Shown in pieces: positions 1-6,499 of a DNA stretch of 64,000 bases (positions are counted from its first letter, which is position 1; each line of letters opens with the position of its first letter). The position numbers and the translations under genes were made by a program. The notes beneath the pieces are model-generated. The model saw only the letters and a program-made list of their open reading frames with translations, did not search any database and had not been told where the DNA came from. The DNA comes from Mariniflexile fucanivorans (lineage in GTDB: Bacteria; Bacteroidota; Bacteroidia; Flavobacteriales; Flavobacteriaceae). Location: the NCBI RefSeq assembly GCF_004341235.1, contig NZ_SLUP01000002.1:310001-374000 (forward strand), in the 5' to 3' direction.

Positions 1-210
1 ATATCCTCCTTTAAAATAATAGTAAAATGAAATACCAGCTACAAACAAATTGAGTACTAAAGCTGTTGGTTTCATGGTTTCTGGTGCAAATGAAAATAAC
101 GCCATAAGTGCCAAATACCCACTGGCGCCACCATGCCCCACGCTCGCGTATAGAAATGCTACGATGGGCAATAAAACTAAAAAAAGGTATATGTTTTCGG
201 TTTGTAGCAT
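1..210 (-). CDS. TSUP (TauE/SafE) family sulfite/sulfur anion exporter, 3' part cut by window edge
   Basis: The reading frame starts with ATG at 210 and runs off the left edge, giving 70 N-terminal residues. It shows a hydrophobic helix followed by the family hallmark GHGGASGYLA (about residues 25-34) and a second helix with a Pro-Thr-Ala-Leu motif after Met-Lys. TauE/SafE/TSUP proteins are inner-membrane exporters or importers of sulfite, sulfonates or other small sulfur/carboxylate anions. The start lies one base after the stop of the ModE-like gene, so the two are probably co-transcribed with moeA. Given the sulfur-type molybdoenzyme nearby, export of sulfite or thiosulfate is a reasonable inference, not shown by the sequence. 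Confidence 0.85.
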   Translation of the reverse strand, partial: MLQTENIYLFLVLLPIVAFLYASVGHGGASGYLALMALFSFAPETMKPTALVLNLFVAGISFYYYFKGGY

Positions 211-211
211 T

Positions 212-550
212 TTATAAATCTTTGATTTTTTCTAATTGTGCATCCAAAAACCCCCAACAATTTTGATTAATTTCATCAAAGACCCGAATTAACGATTTAC
301 CATAAGCGGTTAAATGAGCACCTCCTCCACCTTTACCTCCAATTGAATTTATAGTGACTGGTTGCTCTGCCGATTTGTTTACAGAATCTATTAAATCCCA
401 AGCTTTTTTATATGAAATATTTAGAGTTTTTGCGGCTTTTGATAAGGATCCTGTTTCTTCAATAGCTTTCAATAACTGCACGCGACCTTCTCCTAATAAT
501 ACATGATCATCATATTCAATCCAAATTCTGCTTTTAATTTTATAACTCAT
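212..550 (-). CDS. ModE-type winged-helix regulator consisting of the DNA-binding domain only
   Basis: 112 aa from the ATG at 550. An in-frame upstream extension to 652 overlaps moeA and looks unrelated to the family, so I chose the MSYK start, which follows moeA by 10 bp. The protein matches the N-terminal LysR-like winged helix of ModE: LLKAIEETGSLSKAAKTLNI (helix-turn-helix), SYKKAWDLID, and the wing GGKGGGGAHLTAYG. The C-terminal molybdate-binding (MOP) domains of full ModE are absent, so direct molybdate sensing is not evident. Position between moeA and the TSUP gene suggests control of molybdenum-cofactor or molybdoenzyme genes. Confidence 0.85.
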   Translation of the reverse strand: MSYKIKSRIWIEYDDHVLLGEGRVQLLKAIEETGSLSKAAKTLNISYKKAWDLIDSVNKSAEQPVTINSIGGKGGGGAHLTAYGKSLIRVFDEINQNCWGFLDAQLEKIKDL

Positions 551-560
551 AAATGATGGT

Positions 561-1739
561 TTATTGCGGTAATAAAATAACATCAACAGTGTCTCCAATT
601 TCAATACTGGAAAGGGATTCATCCATAAAAACCATGGCATTTGAAACGGCAAATGTTTGTAACATGGCAGAACTTTGTCCTTCTAAAATTGAAACTTCAC
701 CAGTATTATAAATAGCTTTTAAAAATTGTGGTCTATCTCCACTTTTAGTGAATTTTGATACTGATTTTGCTTTAATTCGAGGTAATTCAACGTCCGAATT
801 ATCCATAAATTTCTGCAATGCGATATACACATACATATAAAAACAAGTTAAAGCGGCTGCAGGATTTCCAGGTAATGCAAAAATAAGTTTGTCATCTTTT
901 TTTCCGAAGAAAATGGGCTTTCCTGGTTTTTGTTTTACTTTATAAAAAAGGGGTTCTACCTTCAGTTCTTCAAGAGCTTTACCAACAAAATCGTAATCGC
1001 CAACAGAAATGCCTCCAGAAATAATTACTAAATCGTTTGCATTTATAACCTCATTTAATTTTGATACCGTTTTATTATAATCATCTTCGATTTTGTGAAT
1101 TGTAACATCATAATACTTGTGATTGTAAAGTGCATTTTGAAGCATTTTAGAATTGCTTTCGTAAATTTTTCCATACGTTAATGCTTCACCTGCTTCAACC
1201 AATTCATTCCCTGTATTGAGGATCGCAATAGTTGGTTTTTTAAATACAGATACTTTTTGAACACCTAAAGAACTTAAATACCCAATAGCTGCTGGTGTTA
1301 ATTTTGTACCTTTTGGTAAGGCTAAATCTCCGTTTTTTACTTGTTCGCCTACAGGTCGAATGTTTAGATTTATGTTTATTTGAATTTGAAGTGTAATTTT
1401 AGAACCATCAACTAATACCTTTTCCTGCATGATAACTGCATTGGCAGAATCTGGAACGGGTGCACCCGTAAAAATTCTAACGGCTTCTCCTTTTTTTAAT
1501 TTGGGTTGATGCGAATCTCCTGCTTTAACTTCACCTATTAAACTATAGGCTAAATTGTCATGCAAATTTAAAGCATAACCATCCATGGCCGATTGCCTGA
1601 ATGGAGGCATATTTATAGATGAAAAAACATCCTCGTAAAGTTTATAGCCACCTGATTTTTCAATGGGTTTATGTGCCTTTTTTAAAAGCGGAAAACTGTG
1701 GTGTTTAACTAATTGAATGGCTTCTGAAATCGATATCAT
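561..1739 (-). CDS. moeA: Molybdopterin molybdenumtransferase MoeA
   Basis: 392 aa, a normal length for the family. MoeA inserts molybdate into adenylylated molybdopterin in the cytoplasm to give active Mo cofactor. Visible signatures: MPPFRQSAMDGYA (44-56), GEVKAGD (69-75), RIFTGAPVPDSANAVIMQE (88-106), NTGNEL (175-180), SGGISVGDYDFV (241-252), KPGKPIFFGK (271-280) and the active-site ALPGNPAAA (288-296). It heads a tight minus-strand unit moeA / ModE-like / TSUP and lies next to a molybdoenzyme operon that needs the cofactor. An FNR-like palindrome and a TATATTTG element lie just upstream. Confidence 0.97.
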   Translation of the reverse strand: MISISEAIQLVKHHSFPLLKKAHKPIEKSGGYKLYEDVFSSINMPPFRQSAMDGYALNLHDNLAYSLIGEVKAGDSHQPKLKKGEAVRIFTGAPVPDSANAVIMQEKVLVDGSKITLQIQININLNIRPVGEQVKNGDLALPKGTKLTPAAIGYLSSLGVQKVSVFKKPTIAILNTGNELVEAGEALTYGKIYESNSKMLQNALYNHKYYDVTIHKIEDDYNKTVSKLNEVINANDLVIISGGISVGDYDFVGKALEELKVEPLFYKVKQKPGKPIFFGKKDDKLIFALPGNPAAALTCFYMYVYIALQKFMDNSDVELPRIKAKSVSKFTKSGDRPQFLKAIYNTGEVSILEGQSSAMLQTFAVSNAMVFMDESLSSIEIGDTVDVILLPQ

Positions 1740-1760
1740 TTGCTATGCGTTATGTATTTA

Positions 1761-1793
1761 CAAATATAACGTAATTTTTAATGATTTAAATCA
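1761..1793 (-). promoter_or_regulatory. moeA promoter with FNR-like box (1782-1793) and -7 element (1761-1768)
   Basis: TGATTTAAATCA is a perfect palindrome matching the FNR core TGAT-N4-ATCA. On the minus strand TATATTTG (Bacteroidota TAnnTTTG element) follows. The distance from box centre to the final G is 26.5 bp, exactly 10 bp (about one helical turn) shorter than in the six other FNR-like promoters of this window. Confidence 0.55.
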
Positions 1794-1797
1794 ATTT

Positions 1798-2460
1798 CTA
1801 TTTAGTTAATGGAACTAAAACACGTATTTTATTTCGTGCAGAAGAAATTTTATTTTCGTCGTTAAGTTGTTTCATTATTCTAGAAATCACTACTCTTGAA
1901 GTATGTAAATCGTGAGCAATTTCTAGGTGGGTGATTTCAAGTTCGCAATTATTATTAATCTCTGCTTTGTGTGTTAAATATTTTAAAATACGTTCGTTTA
2001 AATTCATAAATGCCAAACTATCAATAGCATCAACCATTTCTAGTAATCGAAAATGATAACTATCAATAATAAAATATCGCCAAGATTTATATGTAACTAT
2101 CCAATCATCAATGTATTCAACAGGTATAAAAATGGCTTCTAGGTCTTTTTCAACAATACCTTTAAAAATACTTCGTTTTTTATTGATACAATTGGCGAAT
2201 GAAATGGCGCAAGTATCACCACTTTCTAAGAAATAAAGAACAATTTCTTCTCCATTTTTCTCTTTCCTTATTATTTTTAAAATACCTTCTAAAATAAGTG
2301 GAATATGAGACATTTTGCCTCCAATATTAATTAAAAGTTCACCACTTTTAATTTTTTTATATTCACCAACTTTAATGATTTCATCAATTAATTCTTTATC
2401 AAATGTTTTTGGATAATATTTTTTGATTTTATTTCTTAAAAAAAGTTCTTGTTTGCTCAC
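1798..2460 (-). CDS. Crp/Fnr family transcriptional regulator
   Basis: 220 aa with a GTG start. An N-terminal cyclic-nucleotide-like beta-roll (about 30-120; GGKMSHIPLILEGILKIIRK, then GEEIVLYFLESGDTCAISF) is followed by a dimer helix and a C-terminal winged helix with ITHLEIAHDLHTSRVVISRI. There is no N-terminal cysteine cluster of the FNR 4Fe-4S type. The only cysteines are about residues 84, 91 and 171. In the recognition helix the usual Glu of SRE-V-SR is Val (SRVVISR), so its DNA site may differ from canonical CRP/FNR boxes. It sits between moeA and the sulfur oxidoreductase operon and probably regulates one of them; the signal is unknown. Confidence 0.9.
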   Translation of the reverse strand: MSKQELFLRNKIKKYYPKTFDKELIDEIIKVGEYKKIKSGELLINIGGKMSHIPLILEGILKIIRKEKNGEEIVLYFLESGDTCAISFANCINKKRSIFKGIVEKDLEAIFIPVEYIDDWIVTYKSWRYFIIDSYHFRLLEMVDAIDSLAFMNLNERILKYLTHKAEINNNCELEITHLEIAHDLHTSRVVISRIMKQLNDENKISSARNKIRVLVPLTK

Positions 2461-2512
2461 TTTGAATATATAATAGAGGTTATAGACATATAGCTCATTC
2501 AGAATAATATAA

Positions 2513-3124
2513 TTAACAGCCGCCTTCTGCCGTTTTTTTCTTTTTTTGTTTTACTGTTATAACTTTTTTAGGAGGCGTCACAATTTGAATTACAGAGCTA
2601 GAATCTGCATTTTTTGTAGATTCTTTAATAAATTCAGCTATATCTTTTTCAGATTTTTCAATATCACTATTCTTTGTTATTAATCTGTTTTGTAAATAAC
2701 TGATTTCAGCTTTTAAAAGCTTAACATTATTGTACCCAAGTTGGTATAAAATTAATAACGTAGTATTAACTTCTTCAGGATTATTTCCGTACAAAACAAC
2801 TGTTTTTCCAGCTTTTTTTAAACTTTTAAAAATTTCCAAATTAGCTTCTTTTAAAATCTCTGGAGTTGAAATATTGATAGCAGTATCCAAATGCCCTTTA
2901 TCAAATTCATAGGAACTTCTAACATCAATTAATTTATAATTTTGGTTATTTACATTTACTAAAGGCACAAAAAAACTATCGCTAGTTATTTTCTCAAGCG
3001 CTGTTTTTGTATTTAAAGCAAACGTATTTTTTGGTCTTTTATAGGTAAGAAGTCCAATAATTACAGCCAATATAAATAAGGTAGAAGCAATAGATATATT
3101 TTTAACTTTTTCTAATTCTTTCAT
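2513..3124 (-). CDS. Membrane-anchored rhodanese-like protein, catalytic Cys absent, C-terminal Gly-Gly-Cys tail
   Basis: 203 aa from the ATG at 3124 (a longer frame to 3154 lacks plausible N-terminal features). An N-terminal helix (ISIASTLFILAVIIGLLTY) anchors a periplasmic rhodanese fold: YKLIDVRSSYEFDKGHLDTA, later LGYNNVKLLKAE. The loop that normally carries CxxGxR reads YGNNPEE, so the catalytic Cys is gone. After a linker comes a Lys-rich tail ending KKKKTAEGGC; this terminal Cys is the only cysteine in the protein. The neighbouring gene has the same tail on another Cys-less rhodanese loop. Last gene of the 8739->2513 operon. Likely handles sulfur, but not as an ordinary sulfurtransferase. 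Confidence 0.85.
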   Translation of the reverse strand: MKELEKVKNISIASTLFILAVIIGLLTYKRPKNTFALNTKTALEKITSDSFFVPLVNVNNQNYKLIDVRSSYEFDKGHLDTAINISTPEILKEANLEIFKSLKKAGKTVVLYGNNPEEVNTTLLILYQLGYNNVKLLKAEISYLQNRLITKNSDIEKSEKDIAEFIKESTKNADSSSVIQIVTPPKKVITVKQKKKKTAEGGC

Positions 3125-3164
3125 GTTATTATTTTTAATTTTTATTGGAAACAATCAATTTAAA

Positions 3165-3824
3165 TTAACAGCCACCTTCTGCTACTTTCTTTTTCTTTTT
3201 AACTGTAATTATTTTTTTAGGTGCTATTTTAGGTGTTTCCACTTCATTAGACTGTACCTGATCTGGATATACAACACCAAAAAACATACTGGCTGCTTTT
3301 CTAGTATCATATAAACTATAGGCTTCTTCGGGCATATCTTCGGTGGGTTTTGGTGGGTTTATTATGGTTTTAAACCAATGGTTAAGCCCTCCTTTTAAAA
3401 CACGTAAATTTTTAAATCCCAATCTGTTGCATAAAATCCACGCTTGGTCTGCATAATAATGATCATTTGAAAAAAAGACGACATCAAATTGATTTTGATT
3501 TAGATATGCCTTCGATTCATCATCTAATAATTTTTTAAGCGGAATATTAATGGCGTTGGGAAGCGTATAGGAATTATAACTATTTTCATCTCTTACGTCC
3601 ACTAATATAAATGAAGGGTCTTGGCTGATTAACTTATGCGCCATTTGATCGGTTGAAATGTAGCGTTCTAAACTAATAGTATTGGCAAGTAATTGCTCTG
3701 GTTTTATACCTTCATTTTTTTGATATTTAGGCAATAACACCAATCCTCCAGCTAAAACCACGAGTATTAATGCGAGAATCTTATATCTGAAGTTAAGAAA
3801 TTTTGCAGTTTGTTTTTTAGTCAT
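3165..3824 (-). CDS. Second membrane-anchored rhodanese-like protein with Gly-Gly-Cys tail
   Basis: 219 aa, ATG at 3824. One N-terminal membrane helix (YKILALILVVLAGGLVLL, about 14-31), then a rhodanese domain: FILVDVRDENSYNSYTLPNA (72-91), VFFSNDHYYADQAW in place of the CxxGxR loop, and LGFKNLRVLKGGLNHWF. The catalytic Cys is missing; remaining cysteines are Cys132 in the helix after the loop and the very last residue in KKKKKVAEGGC. It is a diverged paralogue of the next gene downstream (40 bp away) and follows the YeeE/YedE pair by 17 bp. Inferred role: periplasmic sulfane or thiosulfate handling for the NrfD-linked oxidoreductase. Confidence 0.85.
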   Translation of the reverse strand: MTKKQTAKFLNFRYKILALILVVLAGGLVLLPKYQKNEGIKPEQLLANTISLERYISTDQMAHKLISQDPSFILVDVRDENSYNSYTLPNAINIPLKKLLDDESKAYLNQNQFDVVFFSNDHYYADQAWILCNRLGFKNLRVLKGGLNHWFKTIINPPKPTEDMPEEAYSLYDTRKAASMFFGVVYPDQVQSNEVETPKIAPKKIITVKKKKKVAEGGC

Positions 3825-3841
3825 TTTGTGGCTTTATTTAA

Positions 3842-4432
3842 TTAGTAAAACACTTTTTTTATCTTTTTCTGAACAAAATCAGAAAAGGCAAATGCAACTA
3901 TGGCGATAATTGAAAAAATGAATATAAACCAATATGGGTTCCAGCTAAAGGTGTCCATTAATGTGATATTTCCTAAAAAATAGCCATCGTATATAGGTTC
4001 GATGAAGTTAAATAGTTCAGAGAACATAAAAATACCGAGTAATATACCACCCACATAAACCCAAGCATCTAGTTTACCAATGGCAACAGCGCATAAACTC
4101 GTGCCTGGACAAAAACCACCGGCTACAAAACCTACGCCCATAATAGCACCACCTATAATAGCACCCCATAAATACGTTGGATGTACATACAGTTGCGTGA
4201 TATCTAAATAACCTAAATAATCCATATAATACAGACCAATTACAGAAACTACTGCAGCTGTAAAAAACACTTTCAATACAGCAAAATCGTAGCCATAAAA
4301 TACGCCTGCAAGTTTTCTTGAAGAAGAAAAACCAGAAGCTTCGAGTACAAACCCGAAAACGATTCCAATTAAAATTGCGATGATACTATTCCATTCTAAT
4401 GGAATTAAATTGTTAGGAATTAATGGTCCCAT
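3842..4432 (-). CDS. YeeE/YedE (TsuA-type) thiosulfate transporter half-protein
   Basis: 196 aa, about five membrane helices. Family signatures: GFVLEASGFSSSRKLAGVFYG near residue 27-47 and the conserved GFVAGGFCPGTSLCAVAIGK loop with two cysteines. YeeE/TsuA of E. coli and Spirochaeta takes up thiosulfate through a relay of conserved cysteines and is about twice this length; here the function appears split over this gene and the next upstream one, each carrying one G-C motif. Lies 20 bp downstream of its partner inside the sulfur operon. Uptake or passage of thiosulfate or related sulfur anions is the likely job. Confidence 0.88.
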   Translation of the reverse strand: MGPLIPNNLIPLEWNSIIAILIGIVFGFVLEASGFSSSRKLAGVFYGYDFAVLKVFFTAAVVSVIGLYYMDYLGYLDITQLYVHPTYLWGAIIGGAIMGVGFVAGGFCPGTSLCAVAIGKLDAWVYVGGILLGIFMFSELFNFIEPIYDGYFLGNITLMDTFSWNPYWFIFIFSIIAIVAFAFSDFVQKKIKKVFY

Positions 4433-4452
4433 AGTTTTATTTTTTTAATTAA

Positions 4453-4983
4453 TTAAATCCAGTTTTTTCTAAAAAAGTAAGCCGTGGCGTATGCCGTTCC
4501 AAATATGGCGAGCATCGTAACAAATCCACCAGTAGAGAGTACTGCCATACCGCTTAAAGCAGCACCACTAGTACAACCGCGAGCTATTTGTGCTCCTAAG
4601 CCAAATAGAACACCTCCTAATAAAGCAAATACCAAACGGCGTTTGCTACTAATTTTTGGCGAATGTTGAACTCTCCAACGAATTCTTCCGCTTAATCCTC
4701 CAGAAATAAAGGCTCCAATTAAAACGCCTAAGGCTTCATAAACCAACCAGGTATTCATAGGAGAATCGTCTTCACTAATAAAAGTGCTATAATAAGCATT
4801 ATGTTCTGCATGCGAAGGCGCCACAGTATCTACTAAAGTAACCACGCTACTTTTCATAGCTCCACTAGCTCCTAAACCTCTACCTGTGATGTAAAAAGTA
4901 AAAATGATGATGATACCTAAAATGAATCCTCCGAAATACGGATTCCAATAAGTATGGCTATTTGTTTGTTTATCTATTTTCAT
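4453..4983 (-). CDS. YeeE/YedE family transporter, second half-protein
   Basis: 176 aa. An N-terminal helix, an extracytoplasmic stretch (residues about 45-75) and two or three C-terminal helices containing GGVLFGLGAQIARGCTSGAA with the family Cys. It pairs with the 3842-4432 product; together they equal one full YeeE/YedE. It starts 12 bp after the NrfD subunit gene, so it is translated in the same operon. Function inferred as thiosulfate-type anion transport; the family also includes proteins of unproven substrate. Confidence 0.87.
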   Translation of the reverse strand: MKIDKQTNSHTYWNPYFGGFILGIIIIFTFYITGRGLGASGAMKSSVVTLVDTVAPSHAEHNAYYSTFISEDDSPMNTWLVYEALGVLIGAFISGGLSGRIRWRVQHSPKISSKRRLVFALLGGVLFGLGAQIARGCTSGAALSGMAVLSTGGFVTMLAIFGTAYATAYFFRKNWI

Positions 4984-4995
4984 AATTTAGTGTTT

Positions 4996-5955
4996 TTAAT
5001 AAAGAAAACGTGTTAATTGTCCGGCTTCTACCATAACGAATCTGAAAACGATTCCGCCAATAATTACTAACATTGCAGGAACTATTACCGGTACTTTGTA
5101 ACCAATAAGTTCAATAAGTTCCATAACAGCTGGTACTATCAATCCAAGTATGACTACAAATCCAAAAAACATAACGGTAAAATCGCCACCAACTAATAAT
5201 TGCATAGCCTCTAATTGAACTTGAGAACCTGCGTAATAGCCCATTATCATATGCACAATTAATGCTAATTCAATAATTATTAATGCTAAATCTATTTTAC
5301 CAAATAAGTGTCTTTCTTTTGTGTTTTTGGATAATAAAATAATAGCTGCGGCACCAGTTGAAAGTCCGGAAGTTAAAAATAATGGGCCTAAAATAGCGTT
5401 GTTCCAAAGTGGTCTTGCATTAAATGCCGATAGTAAAATACCCGTATAAACGCCTAGAATTAAAGCTAATGGAACTAGAGCATAGGCAATATAAATTCTA
5501 TTTTTTACAATGAATTGTTCGAATGTATTTAAGAATTTAAGGCGTTGAAATAATTTTAATTTAGCTTCTGTTTTTGGATATACTTCTCTGTAATAGCTGA
5601 ACGTCCAGATAAATGATAAGGGCGTTACAATAAGTAAAACCCAAGCTCCCCAAGACATGGGCGATTCTATTCTGAAGGTTGTATAAAGTTGCCAGGTGTA
5701 TAGTTTGTGGGTTAAGTCGTAAACTAACGCCATTAATCCAAGAGATAATGCTATTGGAGGCACAATGGAAATTACTTTAACGGCTGTTGAGTATTCATTA
5801 TCTTTTTTTAAGATATAAAATAACGCCGCAAAAAATAAAATACCTGCTGCCAATCCACCTAAAAATAAGTACAAGGAAATTGGCCAATGCCAGATTTGTA
5901 ATGAAGGATCTATATTTGGAATATTTCTTCCGCTAGTAAATAATTCTTCTTGCAT
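4996..5955 (-). CDS. NrfD/PsrC family membrane subunit of a molybdoenzyme complex
   Basis: 319 aa with about eight to nine membrane helices, starting near SLYLFLGGLAAGILFFAALF. NrfD/PsrC/SoeC proteins anchor the molybdopterin and Fe-S subunits and exchange electrons with the quinone pool. No haem-binding motif is evident, as expected. Order A-B-C (molybdopterin, ferredoxin, NrfD) with short gaps (10 bp to the ferredoxin gene) is that of polysulfide/thiosulfate/tetrathionate reductases and of sulfite dehydrogenase SoeABC; the sequence does not tell which, or the direction of catalysis. Confidence 0.92.
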   Translation of the reverse strand: MQEELFTSGRNIPNIDPSLQIWHWPISLYLFLGGLAAGILFFAALFYILKKDNEYSTAVKVISIVPPIALSLGLMALVYDLTHKLYTWQLYTTFRIESPMSWGAWVLLIVTPLSFIWTFSYYREVYPKTEAKLKLFQRLKFLNTFEQFIVKNRIYIAYALVPLALILGVYTGILLSAFNARPLWNNAILGPLFLTSGLSTGAAAIILLSKNTKERHLFGKIDLALIIIELALIVHMIMGYYAGSQVQLEAMQLLVGGDFTVMFFGFVVILGLIVPAVMELIELIGYKVPVIVPAMLVIIGGIVFRFVMVEAGQLTRFLY

Positions 5956-5965
5956 AATTGTTATT

Positions 5966-6499
5966 TTAAATTAAGTAAAATACATGTGGATTTGTACCTG
6001 CTTCTGGTGCTAAGGTTTTATATTTTCTGTTTTTCAACAATTGAGAAACTTCACTATTCGGATTATCTAAATCCCCAAAATACATACACTTAGTAGGGCA
6101 AACAGAAACACATGCTGGAAGTTGTCCTTTTTCCAACCGATGATGACAGAATGTACATTTATCTACATAACCATCAGGATGTTGGTAACGCGCATCGTAA
6201 GGACATGACTCTATACAAGCGCCACAACCTATACATTCATCGGCGGTGACTAAAACAATACCTCCATCTACAATATGACTTGCTCCTGTTGGGCAACAGC
6301 GTACACAAGGGGCATTATCACAATGGTTGCAACGTTCAGATTTTAATTCCATTACAATGTTAGGATAGGTTCCATCAACCGTTTCGGTAATCCAATCTCT
6401 GCAATATCCAAGTGGTACATTATTTTCCGTTTGACAAGCAACAACACAATCACTACATCCAACACATTTTAATGTGTCTATAACCATCGCATATCTCAT
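5966..6499 (-). CDS. 4Fe-4S ferredoxin-type electron-transfer subunit
   Basis: 177 aa; ATG at 6499 overlaps the stop of the catalytic subunit by 4 bp. Cysteines fall into the sixteen-Cys, four-cluster pattern of PsrB/PhsB/DmsB proteins: C12-x2-C15-x2-C18-x3-C22, CNHCDNAPCVRCCP, CIGCGACIESCP, and CTFC...CVSVCP. It should relay electrons between the molybdopterin subunit and NrfD. It has no signal peptide of its own and is presumably exported with the Tat-targeted catalytic subunit. Confidence 0.95.
   Translation of the reverse strand: MRYAMVIDTLKCVGCSDCVVACQTENNVPLGYCRDWITETVDGTYPNIVMELKSERCNHCDNAPCVRCCPTGASHIVDGGIVLVTADECIGCGACIESCPYDARYQHPDGYVDKCTFCHHRLEKGQLPACVSVCPTKCMYFGDLDNPNSEVSQLLKNRKYKTLAPEAGTNPHVFYLI

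Noticed and set aside
212-652. Longer start for the ModE-like gene at 652
   Set aside because: The extra 34 residues overlap moeA and do not look like a ModE N-terminus; ATG at 550 gives the normal domain start.
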